Shown here: piece by piece, positions 1 to 7,924 of the stretch
Position numbering within the stretch: position 1 is the stretch's first letter
Layout of the letters: each line of letters opens with the position of its first letter
Origin: Massiliimalia sp964370215
GTDB lineage: Bacteria > Bacillota > Clostridia > Oscillospirales > Ruminococcaceae
Length of the DNA: 17,583 bases
Assembly (NCBI GenBank): GCA_964370215.1
Contig: CAYJIM010000049.1
Span: 1 to 17,583, forward strand
Direction: 5' to 3'
Program-made: the position numbers and the translations under genes
The notes under the pieces: generated by a model
Told to the model about the DNA's origin: nothing
Database searches by the model: none
What the model saw: only the letters and a program-made list of their open reading frames with translations

Positions 1-287
1 ACGCTAGTAGTTTCGCTGGTTGTTTGACTCGGAGTACTCGTTACCTCGCTTGTTGCGGGTGGCGGAGTATCGCCAAGCCCCTGCTCAGGGTCTGTACCCG
101 TTGCAGAACCGCCTTGTTCTGTCTGTGTTGCTGTCGTGCCATCTGCGAGCGTTGCAGCCATTGCAATCGCCGGCTGTACTTGGCCGAGCATCAACATCAG
201 AACCAAAACAATTGACAACGCTTTTTGGAACAGCGTGTGCATGTGAGCTTTAGCGCCCACAGCGGTTTGTCTTGCTTGTTTCTTCAT
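1..287 (-). CDS. N-terminus of a secreted or surface protein, cut by the left window edge
   Basis: Reading leftwards from an ATG at 287-285, an open frame continues without a stop to base 1, giving 95 codons. It begins MKKQARQTAVGAKAH, then has a hydrophobic core (ALSIVLVLMLMLG) and an Ala-rich cleavage zone (AIAMAATLA) around residues 40-48: a typical Sec signal peptide with a somewhat long basic n-region. After it comes a Thr/Ser/Pro/Gly-rich low-complexity linker (for example TPPPATSEVTSTPS), usual between signal peptide and mature domains in Gram-positive surface proteins. The start is fixed by GGAGGTG at 295-301, seven bases upstream. Function cannot be told because the mature domains lie outside the window. 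The secretion signal and the linker style make it a plausible companion of the giant surface protein downstream on the same strand, but this is inference. Confidence 0.85.
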   Translation of the reverse strand, partial: MKKQARQTAVGAKAHMHTLFQKALSIVLVLMLMLGQVQPAIAMAATLADGTTATQTEQGGSATGTDPEQGLGDTPPPATSEVTSTPSQTTSETTS

Positions 288-326
288 ACACTTGCACCTC
301 CATAAAATTCTTTCGCTTCTGATTTT

Positions 327-373
327 GTGTGCGACCGTCGAGTTAATCTGACCCTTAACGCCATACGACACAC
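327..373 (-). other. Potential RNA secondary structure in the leader of the left-edge gene
   Basis: On the minus strand this segment has an outer pairing GTGTG (373-369) with CACAC (331-327) and an inner pairing GTTAA with TTAAC around an eight-base loop. GTCG and CGAC offer an alternative inner helix. It lies 24 bases or more upstream of the ribosome binding site of the left-edge gene. It matches no riboswitch class that I recognise; it may be only incidental pairing. Confidence 0.3.
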
Positions 374-619
374 GATTTAGGTATCTCTCTTCATATAGAA
401 AGGGGTTTTTGCTATTTGTGTTGTTTCATCATGTTGTTCCTGCTGTCATGTACAGATATTTGGGTGTTTGCTGCATCGCTATCCATCACTGCACCTTCTT
501 TCTTCCTTATGAAGCCTTTCGCCGTCCTTTCTGCTGTGTTTCACAGATTTTTCGGCATAAATCAAGTGGTTTTTGCCACCTTTTTTATTCAAGGTGGGGT
601 ACTTCTCGATTTATTCACT

Positions 620-648
620 ATTTTAACACAAAGCAAGCTATTTGTATA
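620..648 (-). promoter_or_regulatory. Candidate sigma-A promoter for the left-edge secreted protein
   Basis: On the minus strand a -10 hexamer TAAAAT (625-620) is preceded by TG plus one base (extended -10). Seventeen bases further up is TATACA (648-643), matching the -35 consensus at four of six positions. Transcription from here would give a leader of roughly 325 bases before the ATG at 287, unusually long. No closer promoter of better quality was found. Confidence 0.4.
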
Positions 649-920
649 GATAGAAATTTAAACTAAAAGTAACTATAAAATGATCTAACTATTCGGAGGC
701 ACCGTATTTTTGACTGTTTTTAGGTTTTTTCTGCTATTTTTTTAGTTATTTTCCACTAGTGTTGGCTTATTTTTTTGTCATATCTTGTATTTTACCATTT
801 GCAGGTACTAATTTGATAAAAATAGCAAACAAAAGATTTGCCATTGCATTTTACACTATAAAGGAATCTCAATATGTTGTAGATGCATGCCAAACAGCCT
901 GCAGATATTGTAGATATTGG

Positions 921-929
921 TTATCCACA
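921..929 (+). promoter_or_regulatory. DnaA-box-like 9-mer TTATCCACA
   Basis: TTATCCACA matches the DnaA box consensus TTATNCACA exactly, and a one-mismatch relative TTATCCATA follows at 1001-1009 in the same orientation, next to an AT-rich stretch. A single 9-mer occurs often by chance, so an origin or DnaA-regulated site is only a possibility. Confidence 0.25.
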
Positions 930-946
930 GTAAGGACTACCCTCTC

Positions 947-973
947 GTCACCCGACGGTAAACGATGGGTGAC
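947..973. repeat. Short inverted repeat GTCACCC/GGGTGAC
   Basis: GTCACCC (947-953) and GGGTGAC (967-973) form a seven-base-pair stem around a 13-base loop, embedded in a locally GC-richer block (about 935-990) inside AT-rich sequence. There is no T-tract, so it is not an obvious terminator. The island-like composition resembles interspersed palindromic elements seen in many Clostridia genomes; family membership is not shown. Confidence 0.45.
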
Positions 974-1073
974 CGAAGCGCACCCTACAGATCAATAGGT
1001 TTATCCATATTCCAGGGAATCTTCGATATCTTTTCGATCTCTTGCGCTAATTATTATTATAGTTCGAGATTTC

Positions 1074-1119
1074 GCAGAATTTTACTGTCAAGTATTTTAG
1101 CTTGACAGTAAAATTCTGC
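1074..1119. repeat. Perfect 19-bp inverted repeat with 8-base loop
   Basis: The left arm GCAGAATTTTACTGTCAAG (1074-1092) and the right arm CTTGACAGTAAAATTCTGC (1101-1119) are exact reverse complements separated by TATTTTAG. No T-tract follows on either strand, so it is not a standard intrinsic terminator. The arm end AAAATTCTGCA occurs again at 1160-1170. Possible roles are an operator for a dimeric regulator, the tip of a small mobile element, or an RNA hairpin. Confidence 0.8.
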
Positions 1120-1467
1120 ATGTTTAGCAGCACAATTAGAGAATATGCTTTGATCCCCCAAAATTCTGCAAGTTGTAGGTACTGTTTTGTTGGATATAAT
1201 GCAATGTGTACCGCACTGTTGCCGTCTAACAATCAGCGTGAACTTTTTTATCGTAACAACCCCTCTTTCCAAACAATTCACCGGATTATTTGAAAATGCA
1301 CCCCCTTCACACAGCTTGCCATAGTCCAAACCTTGAGCCATTGCCTCGACCCTTGCCTCTTTTGCAAAAGGGAGCCACACTTTTCGTTGCGATCCTATTT
1401 GTCCGATCGGACAAAAACCTTCCTTTACAAGTTTCTATCTTCATCTACACAGGGGTTGTAAAGCAAA

Positions 1468-1500
1468 AAAACACCTGTGCAATTCATGCACAGGTGTTTT
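1468..1500 (-). terminator. Intrinsic terminator of the giant surface-protein gene
   Basis: A 14-base-pair perfect stem (1468-1481 with 1487-1500, core CACCTGTGCA) with a five-base loop begins six bases after the stop codon at 1507. On the minus strand the stem runs into a stretch of seven Ts ending near 1465. This is a textbook rho-independent terminator for leftward transcription. Confidence 0.92.
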
Positions 1501-1506
1501 AATCAG

Positions 1507-4500
1507 CTAAACTGCTGGTGCGGGTTGTGGCTGTTCGTCGTCTTCATCATCCGACTTTTTTCTTCTAAACACAACCTCCAATACTACTTGAATGACAAAT
1601 ACCAGACCAAATAGAATGCTATAAATATCAAAGAATACCATTGGTTGGGTAAAGTCTTGTGTCAAGAACAACAATACGATATTGAATACTGCCAGCAGAA
1701 TCGCCATCACCAAGGTGATATTGTTGCGTTTGCTTGCTTCTTTATCGTCGTTTTCGTCTTCTTCATCTTCTTTAGATTTTTTGCGTACTGCAATGAAGAA
1801 TACAATCGCTGAGATGGTCGCAAAGATGGTCATCAACAGGTCGAACAAGCTCCAAGCGCCTGCTCGTCTGAATTCCCCTGCACTCAGCGGAACGCCACCT
1901 TCCATAATAATGACAGAATCATAACGAACGCCATCATAGTAAACACTCAAGGTGTAAGTGCCATCCGGCAAGGTTGCTAAGAATTCCGGTTTGAGGGTTA
2001 CTTTGCCATTTTCATCGACAGTGTAGTCGTCCGGACCAAGCTCTTCGCCGTCCAACTCTACACGATCTGGCAGTTTGCCGTCTTCCGGTGGATCAATGGT
2101 GATGCCACCTTCCGGTGTGATTTCTGGTGCACCCGGTCCACCACCAATCGGTCCGTAAACCGGTGTGATGGTCACATCATAATCCGGCATAGTATAGGTG
2201 AAGTCTTCTGCGGTGACATCGACAATGCCGTCGCCATCGGTATCCCAACCGCGGAACTCTTGTCCCTCATCCGGTGTGCCGGTATAAGTGACATCCACTT
2301 GGGTGCCGGATGGGTAGTCGCCATCGCCGTCCCCTTCCACAACAGTTAGGGTAAAGGTATCGTCATCGCTTCCTTCATAAACCGGGCGAATGACAGTGTT
2401 GTCATCCGGCATGGTGAAGATAAAGTCTTTTTCGGTCACGTCAACATCGCCGTCACCGTCGGTGTCCCAACCGATAAATTCTTCGCCTTCCGGTTCCGGT
2501 CCTGTAAAGGTAACCTCTACTTGTGTGCCCGGTGTGTAGGTGCCATCGCCGTCGCCATCTTCTACCCCCAAGGTGTAGGTAATTTCTTCATACACCGGTG
2601 TGATGGTGACATTTTCGTTTGGCATGGTGTAAGTAAAGTCTTCTGCTGTGACATCGATGTCGCCATCGCCATCAACGTCCCAACCAACAAAGCGCTCCCC
2701 TTCCGGTGCAGGTCCTGTAAAGGTAACGTCTACATTGGTGCCCGGGGTGTAGCTGCCATCGCCATCGCCATCGACAACCGTCAAGGTCACAGTTACGGTT
2801 GGGGTGGATGGAGTGGATGGGGTCGGTTGTTGTGGTACATAAACAGGACGAATCACTACATTTTCATTTGGCATGGTGTAGGTGAAGTCCTCTGCGGTCA
2901 CGTCAACATCGCCGTCGCCGTCAATGTCCCAACCGCCAAAGTCATATCCACCCGGGGTAGGTCCTGTGAAGGTAACATTTGCGGTGTCGCCCGGTTTGTA
3001 GCTGCCGTCGCCTTCACCGTCTACTACTTCTAATGTAACATAGATGTCTTTGTAGACCGGTTTGATGGTAGTATCTTCGTCCGGCATGGTGAATTCAAAA
3101 TCTTCTTCTGTGACATCAACATCGCCGTCGCCGTCGGTGTCCCAACCTTCAAATTCTTTGCCTGGATCCGGTGTGCCGGTGTACTCGATGTCCACTTTGT
3201 CACCGGGGCCGTAAGTGCCACCGCCGGTGCCTTCCTCTACTGTCAGTTTGTATGCTTTGACAGTAATCGGTGCGGTGCCGGTTGCCAATACATTAGAAAG
3301 GATGTCGCCGTTTGTTGTCAACGCGGTTGGGGTTGATTCAAACAGGTGTTCATAAGTGGTCGAAGCGCTGTAGTTGATGGTGCCGAGCTTGTCGGTTGGC
3401 GGGGTATAGGTTGCTCCTGTCACGCCTGCAAGGGTGCTGAGCCCACTGTTCCATTTGTAGCCATCGATCGAAGCCACTTTACCACCTTCATTTAAGAAGT
3501 TCCAGTAAATAGCGGTACTTGCCGGCGTTGCATCCAATGGGATTGCGGTTTGATTCAGGTAGTACTCTGCCCCAACCAGTCCTAGGGTGTTTTCCATGCC
3601 ACCGCGGTAGATGCGTGAGGTGGTGTTGGTTTGCCCTACGACATTGTTTTTCTCAATGCTCGGGTCAAGGGTTGGAATTTTTGTGATGATGTACCCTTCG
3701 TTTGTAAAGGTACCCACAGCCGAAAGGTTGGTGCCGTCCGGCATGTAAAGTTCTTGTTTTGGCTCAATGGAAAGGGCTTCGGTCACACGTTCGGTCGGTA
3801 AGCCGACATCGCCACGAATGACCCAGTGGTCTCTGGTCCAACCGGTGCGCTGTTCCAAACGAAGCAGATTTTCTACCTCAGCGAAAATGGTTGCTGTTGC
3901 TCCATCCAATTCTAGTTCAAACAGATATGGAAGGATTGCCGGTTCGGACACCGCCGGTGCAATACCGCCGTGCTCCTCGCCCACATATTGTTGCGCCGCC
4001 ACTTTGGTGGTGGTATTTTCGATGACGATGGTGCCTTCCAGCACTGCAGTGAACGTACGTTCAAAGTCCGTTTCGCCGGTTGTGCTTCGCATTGTGAAAT
4101 TCGGCATGGATTGCTTGTACACCGCACCGCCGACGGTTGCTGCTTCCTCTACAAAAATAAAGGTATCGCCGTAAATTAACGTGAGCGGGTACGCTGTTGC
4201 TCCACCATTACGACCCTCGTCTTCGGCTGTGCCGACGACATCGCCTTGGACATTGCCGCCAAACAGGTAGATGTTGGTGTTAGAGAAGGTGTTTTCATCC
4301 ACCAATGGTACAATTGCATCTGCATCTGCATCTGCATCTACATCCACATCATACCCGTGTAATACGATACCACGACCGGCGCCAAACACCGAGCCCTCAA
4401 TGGTGCCGCTTTCGACAAATACGTTGGTCGAACCGGCAATGGTCGCTAATGCTATCCTTTCGCCCTCTTTATCGGCATTGGGGTGTTCCCCGTCTGTACC

Positions 4501-7500
4501 ACCGTAAACCGAGCTCGGCAGGGTCACATCGCCATCAATGATGACAGTGGTGTTGCCTTTATCCGGATTGACTAACCAGTTTACAACATATTGATAAAAC
4601 TCTCCGCTTGGATGCACCTCTTGCCCAATACCCGAAACGGTAAAGCCGATTTTAGATGTAAGGAGGAAGTTGCCCCTAAAAGTGGTATGCGGTGCAATAC
4701 TGTCGCTCCCACCGCCGAACACTTTGCCAACTGTCCAGTAAAGTATACCGCCATCCGAAGCAACTACATTACTCTCAGTCAGAGAAATCTCACCTTGAAC
4801 CACTACTTCCGGTATGCGCAAGGTGCCTCCGGTCACTGTGACGTTGGTATTACCCCCAATGGTATCGACAATCCCACCGCCAAAAACGTTGCCTGCGGTT
4901 AAGGTGTTTGCCAGTTTCAGCTCTGGCCAATATTCTTGTACCAAAAGGTCAATGGTAGTAGCGCCGATGGTACCGCCATTCACAGTGACTTTGGTATCGC
5001 CACCAATGACACCACCCATAATATAATAATAGGGTATTTCTGTCGGTTCTTCTGCTGCTCGCCCTATTTCTCCATAATCATCTATCGGTTCTACGGTACC
5101 CCCAAAGGCGCCACCGTAAACATTGCCTACATGCATCCCTGTGATGGCGCTTATTTCTTTGTCAAAGAAATCTTGGTCTGCAATGGTTGTGTCGTGCCCA
5201 ACGTTACCACCGTTGATGGTCACATCGGTGCTACCTTTGATGGTGTCTTGATAGCCACCACCAAAAACGTTACCGCGCAGGTAAACATCATCCGGGCCAA
5301 CGCTAATCTGTGGCCAAACGGTATCATCGGTATATTCCACCAGACCGATGCTTGAGATGTAGAAGCTTCTTCCATAGTCGCCATCGGCTACGGTCGCTTT
5401 CACATCCTGCCCGATGATCCCTGCATTGATGGTCACTTTAGTGCTACCCTCAATTTGGTTGTAAACAGTTGGTTCGGGCGCTTCTGTGCCTTCGCCCGAT
5501 GCTCTGCCAAAATCCCCTCGAAATACATGCGAAACCGGCGCATAAAGCCCGCCAAAGACGTTGCCGGCAATGCGGGTATCGGCACCGTCAACGGTCACCG
5601 AAGTGCTGCCCAGAATGCGGTTCAGTTCCCCACCACCAAAAACATCACCGGTGGTCTCTACATAGATGGGCGTTTCCACACCCATGGCCGCTGCCACCTG
5701 TCCGACAATGGCATTGTTGATTTTCACGGTAGTGTTGCCCGTGATGTAGTCTTTGAATCCACCACCAAATACACGATTGTAGATCGTTGCGTTGTCAATG
5801 GTCACGTTGGTATTTCCGATGACGACGCCGTTGGCAAGATTTTCAGGAATGGTTGCTGGGTCAATGACAGCGGTGTCCTCTTCCGGTGCTTCAGCCATTC
5901 TTTCGCCACCGCTACTTTCCACAATGCCTCCGTAAACGGTGCCATACACTGTGGCATCGGTGATGGTCACATGGGTATCTGCATTGAGCCATGAGTCCCT
6001 ATCACCACCTGCAACAATCGCGTCAAAGGAATCTGCGTTTTGTTCGCCCTCCCAGGTATCCACCTGTCCGCCGATGTTTGTATTTTCCCCACTGATCTTG
6101 ACCGTTACTTTGCGACTTTCTGTGAATTCATACTCTTGGTCAAAACCAATGTCTGCCCCAGTCCCACTGCCCGCTACAGTAGTCGGTACCGGATAGTAGT
6201 CGTCAACAGGGCCGTCACTGCGACCATAATCTAAGTCACTTCTATGGTAAACACCAAGGTTGCCTGCACTGATGTCGACAGAGGTGTTGCCAGACACAAT
6301 ATCGCTCCCACTGCCGTATACGCCGTAAGCAATACGCGGTGCAGTTTCAAAGCTGTCATCGGTGGCTTTGACTACCACCGTGCTGTTCCCCTCGGTATAC
6401 TCCCACTCATCAGTGCCGTAAACCGTTCCGTTGACGATGACGTTGTCGGAAATGGTCACGCTGGCATCTTTATTAGTGGAACCGGAGCCACCACCAAAGA
6501 CATTGCCCTGGATGAATGTCGCTTCATCCGACCCTTCGCCGGTACCGGAAATGGTCACGTCGGTGGTGCCATTGGATAGCCGCATGGTATCGCCCCAACC
6601 GTCTTTATAGCTACCGCCGTATACGTTTTCTCTTACTTCTCCGCCACTGATGGTAACGGTGATATCACCGGCGGTGGTGGTGCAGTTTTCAAGGTCATTC
6701 AGATCTCCACCGATCACGCTACCAACAACCCCACCTGTCATCTTAAGAGTGATGTTGCCGGTGGTGGTGGTCGCCGGTTGTTTTGCACCAGTATGGTCCT
6801 CTGCTGCCGCCCCACCGTAGAGGTAACCCTCTACAGTACCGCCGGACATCTCAACAGATACCGCGTTACTGACGACTGTCCCACCATTCCAAAGGTAGCC
6901 GCCGCCGTGAATGTCCCCTGTTACCGTACCACCCTGCATCTCAACAGTGGAGGTTCCGGTTACTTCGGCTTTGCTGGCTGTGTAGTTTTGGGTCATCCCG
7001 CCACCGTACACATATTCAACCGTACCGCCCTTGATGATCACTTTTGCATCGCCGTGAACCGTTGCGGTAGAACCTTCTGCTTCTGCAAAGCCGCCCCCGT
7101 AAATCTGGTTTACCTTCCCGCCTTCCATCGTGATGTTGGTCGAACCGGAATCACCGGTGCCATCTGCTGCACCATCACGCACAATCGCACCACCAAAAAT
7201 GGTTGCTTGTGTCAAATCGTTGTAAACCTCTGTAGTCGACTCTACATTGATGTCACTTGCAGAGCGCACGTCAATGTAATACTTTTTCCCATCTGTGCCG
7301 ACATAACTGACGGCTGTCTGGTTTTCATTGTCAGGATTCGCTGTAATGGTTGCCACAGCACCATCCAACGCAATGTATATATATCCCGAGCCTATTCCCC
7401 CACTTTCCGCCGTGACCTTTGGTGGGTCAAGGTCGGCAATCGGTGCAGGTGTGCCTTCCTCTGCTGTCGGTGCAGGCGTGTTTGCCAGTACCGATACCAA

Positions 7501-7899
7501 CAGGCGTGGCAGGGTTGCAGTATCTGCTACCGTGTACCCTTCTGCGGTCAAACTTGCCGTATAGGCAAAGTCGCCCTCTTCTTCGGTGGCAAAGGTTTTG
7601 CCACCGGCGAGCGCCCAGTCCACCGCCACTTCTGCGGTCGGCGCCTCTTCTGTGGAAGTTTCCTCTGTCGCCAAAATCGCTGTCAGCGTTTCAGGCAGGA
7701 CAGGGGTTTCCTCACTTCCCATGGCAATCGTCTGGCTTGCCACCTCGTCTGTCAATGCCGCAAATGCCACAATCTCGATCGGTTGTGGATCTGCTGGTGT
7801 TGCAGGTAGCGTGTCGTTCCCAAGTGCGGTGACAAATTGCATCCCACACATGAGCACTGCCAACGCACTTGCAGTCACTGTTTTGATTCCTTGTTTCAA
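1507..7899 (-). CDS. Giant membrane-anchored surface repeat protein (adhesin-like)
   Basis: The 2130-residue product starts with a signal peptide (MKQGIKTVTASALAVL through about residue 27). After an acidic Ala/Thr/Pro-rich stretch, residues about 230-1230 hold some twenty Gly-rich units (VTIxGGTVxGxVYGGG pattern) that look like a long beta-helix. Residues about 1550-1917 are five InlB-B-type repeats, each containing a DxDGDGxxD loop. Residues about 1920-2005 resemble an X2/Ig-like domain (YTVDENGKVTLKPEFLATLP). Three hydrophobic helices follow at about 2016-2039, 2063-2083 and 2088-2113, each cytoplasmic side marked by RKK/RRKK clusters, so the bulk should lie outside the cell. No LPXTG motif is present. 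A TTG start at 7899 is chosen because AAAAGGAGG at 7907-7915 lies seven bases upstream; the adjacent TTG at 7902 is the alternative. The gene is monocistronic, with its own promoter and terminator. Adhesion or matrix binding is inference from the architecture. Confidence 0.9.
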   Translation of the reverse strand: MKQGIKTVTASALAVLMCGMQFVTALGNDTLPATPADPQPIEIVAFAALTDEVASQTIAMGSEETPVLPETLTAILATEETSTEEAPTAEVAVDWALAGGKTFATEEEGDFAYTASLTAEGYTVADTATLPRLLVSVLANTPAPTAEEGTPAPIADLDPPKVTAESGGIGSGYIYIALDGAVATITANPDNENQTAVSYVGTDGKKYYIDVRSASDINVESTTEVYNDLTQATIFGGAIVRDGAADGTGDSGSTNITMEGGKVNQIYGGGFAEAEGSTATVHGDAKVIIKGGTVEYVYGGGMTQNYTASKAEVTGTSTVEMQGGTVTGDIHGGGYLWNGGTVVSNAVSVEMSGGTVEGYLYGGAAAEDHTGAKQPATTTTGNITLKMTGGVVGSVIGGDLNDLENCTTTAGDITVTISGGEVRENVYGGSYKDGWGDTMRLSNGTTDVTISGTGEGSDEATFIQGNVFGGGSGSTNKDASVTISDNVIVNGTVYGTDEWEYTEGNSTVVVKATDDSFETAPRIAYGVYGSGSDIVSGNTSVDISAGNLGVYHRSDLDYGRSDGPVDDYYPVPTTVAGSGTGADIGFDQEYEFTESRKVTVKISGENTNIGGQVDTWEGEQNADSFDAIVAGGDRDSWLNADTHVTITDATVYGTVYGGIVESSGGERMAEAPEEDTAVIDPATIPENLANGVVIGNTNVTIDNATIYNRVFGGGFKDYITGNTTVKINNAIVGQVAAAMGVETPIYVETTGDVFGGGELNRILGSTSVTVDGADTRIAGNVFGGLYAPVSHVFRGDFGRASGEGTEAPEPTVYNQIEGSTKVTINAGIIGQDVKATVADGDYGRSFYISSIGLVEYTDDTVWPQISVGPDDVYLRGNVFGGGYQDTIKGSTDVTINGGNVGHDTTIADQDFFDKEISAITGMHVGNVYGGAFGGTVEPIDDYGEIGRAAEEPTEIPYYYIMGGVIGGDTKVTVNGGTIGATTIDLLVQEYWPELKLANTLTAGNVFGGGIVDTIGGNTNVTVTGGTLRIPEVVVQGEISLTESNVVASDGGILYWTVGKVFGGGSDSIAPHTTFRGNFLLTSKIGFTVSGIGQEVHPSGEFYQYVVNWLVNPDKGNTTVIIDGDVTLPSSVYGGTDGEHPNADKEGERIALATIAGSTNVFVESGTIEGSVFGAGRGIVLHGYDVDVDADADADAIVPLVDENTFSNTNIYLFGGNVQGDVVGTAEDEGRNGGATAYPLTLIYGDTFIFVEEAATVGGAVYKQSMPNFTMRSTTGETDFERTFTAVLEGTIVIENTTTKVAAQQYVGEEHGGIAPAVSEPAILPYLFELELDGATATIFAEVENLLRLEQRTGWTRDHWVIRGDVGLPTERVTEALSIEPKQELYMPDGTNLSAVGTFTNEGYIITKIPTLDPSIEKNNVVGQTNTTSRIYRGGMENTLGLVGAEYYLNQTAIPLDATPASTAIYWNFLNEGGKVASIDGYKWNSGLSTLAGVTGATYTPPTDKLGTINYSASTTYEHLFESTPTALTTNGDILSNVLATGTAPITVKAYKLTVEEGTGGGTYGPGDKVDIEYTGTPDPGKEFEGWDTDGDGDVDVTEEDFEFTMPDEDTTIKPVYKDIYVTLEVVDGEGDGSYKPGDTANVTFTGPTPGGYDFGGWDIDGDGDVDVTAEDFTYTMPNENVVIRPVYVPQQPTPSTPSTPTVTVTLTVVDGDGDGSYTPGTNVDVTFTGPAPEGERFVGWDVDGDGDIDVTAEDFTYTMPNENVTITPVYEEITYTLGVEDGDGDGTYTPGTQVEVTFTGPEPEGEEFIGWDTDGDGDVDVTEKDFIFTMPDDNTVIRPVYEGSDDDTFTLTVVEGDGDGDYPSGTQVDVTYTGTPDEGQEFRGWDTDGDGIVDVTAEDFTYTMPDYDVTITPVYGPIGGGPGAPEITPEGGITIDPPEDGKLPDRVELDGEELGPDDYTVDENGKVTLKPEFLATLPDGTYTLSVYYDGVRYDSVIIMEGGVPLSAGEFRRAGAWSLFDLLMTIFATISAIVFFIAVRKKSKEDEEDENDDKEASKRNNITLVMAILLAVFNIVLLFLTQDFTQPMVFFDIYSILFGLVFVIQVVLEVVFRRKKSDDEDDEQPQPAPAV
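2149..3255 (-). repeat. Five tandem InlB-B-like coding repeats with DxDGDG loops
   Basis: Five units of about 65-80 residues repeat a scheme of LTVVDGDGDGSY, PGTxVDVTFTG, FxGWDxDGDGxxDVT, EDFTYTMP and VTITPVY. The unit matches the divergent InlB B-repeat pattern (Pfam Flg_new_2 type), but the segment after the Trp is replaced or extended by an acidic loop like that of EF-hands and dockerins. The loops lie near residues 1591, 1662, 1745, 1815 and 1892. A Pro/Thr/Ser linker separates units two and three. DNA-level similarity between units is high enough to allow recombination between them. Confidence 0.8.
4230..7215 (-). repeat. Degenerate Gly-rich beta-helix-type coding repeats
   Basis: About twenty units end in a core such as VFGGG, VYGGG or IYGGG, preceded by a short strand pattern TxVTIxGGTV. 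Spacing varies from about 30 to over 80 residues because of acidic insertions. Examples are the cores VFGGGFKDYI, VFGGGELNRI and VFGGGYQDTI. The strand-turn regularity fits a right-handed beta-helix, but the fold is inferred from pattern only. The repeats are too diverged at the DNA level to be tandem duplicates of recent origin. Confidence 0.6.
4316..4350. repeat. In-frame hexanucleotide repeat (GCATCT)n within the surface-protein gene
   Basis: Four perfect GCATCT copies (4316-4339) are followed by two diverged copies ACATCC and ACATCA. On the coding strand they give an Asp-Ala/Asp-Val tract (VDVDADADADA). Copy-number changes by slippage would add or remove two residues without shifting frame. 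Confidence 0.8.
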
Positions 7900-7906
7900 C
7901 AAAATT

Positions 7907-7915
7907 CCTCCTTTT
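7907..7915 (-). promoter_or_regulatory. Ribosome binding site that sets the TTG start of the giant gene
   Basis: AAAAGGAGG on the minus strand is a near-perfect Shine-Dalgarno sequence. Two consecutive TTG codons follow; the first (7902) is only four bases away and the second (7899) is seven, so the second is preferred. The overlapping ATG further upstream is in another frame and reads into unrelated sequence. Confidence 0.8.
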
Positions 7916-7924
7916 GTTCATTTG

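Larger units (their letters stand above)
650..1464. other. Gene-free interval with repeats between two minus-strand secreted-protein genes
   Basis: No convincing coding region was found on either strand: the open frames here lack ribosome binding sites and have composition unlike the neighbouring genes. The left part (about 650-870) is very AT-rich. The middle holds a TTATCCACA 9-mer, a TTATCCATA 9-mer and a GTCACCC/GGGTGAC hairpin. The right part holds a perfect 19-bp inverted repeat and a further copy of one of its arm ends. The layout suggests an interspersed repeat element or old mobile-element remnant rather than a lost gene. Confidence 0.6.

Noticed and set aside
412..486. 24-codon ORF on the minus strand (MDSDAANTQISVHD...) in the leader of the left-edge gene, a possible leader peptide
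   Set aside because: The upstream AAGGTG is close and weak, composition is not gene-like, and the promoter defining the leader is itself uncertain.
1195..1200. Plus-strand TATAAT with a weak -35 in the gene-free interval
   Set aside because: No plus-strand gene follows, and TATAAT is expected by chance in AT-rich sequence.
1057..1380. 107-residue minus-strand open frame in the gene-free interval
   Set aside because: No ribosome site, it runs through the perfect inverted repeat, and the residues look like chance translation; a decayed gene cannot be excluded.
2149..3255. CRISPR-like regularity of repeats
   Set aside because: The periodicity is protein-coding (five InlB-B-type units in frame); repeats are long and diverged, without spacer structure.
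6778..7809. 343-residue plus-strand open frame opposite the giant surface-protein gene, with several other long antisense frames
   Set aside because: They are by-products of the biased, stop-poor composition of the repeat gene; Cys/Arg/His-rich translations, no ribosome sites.
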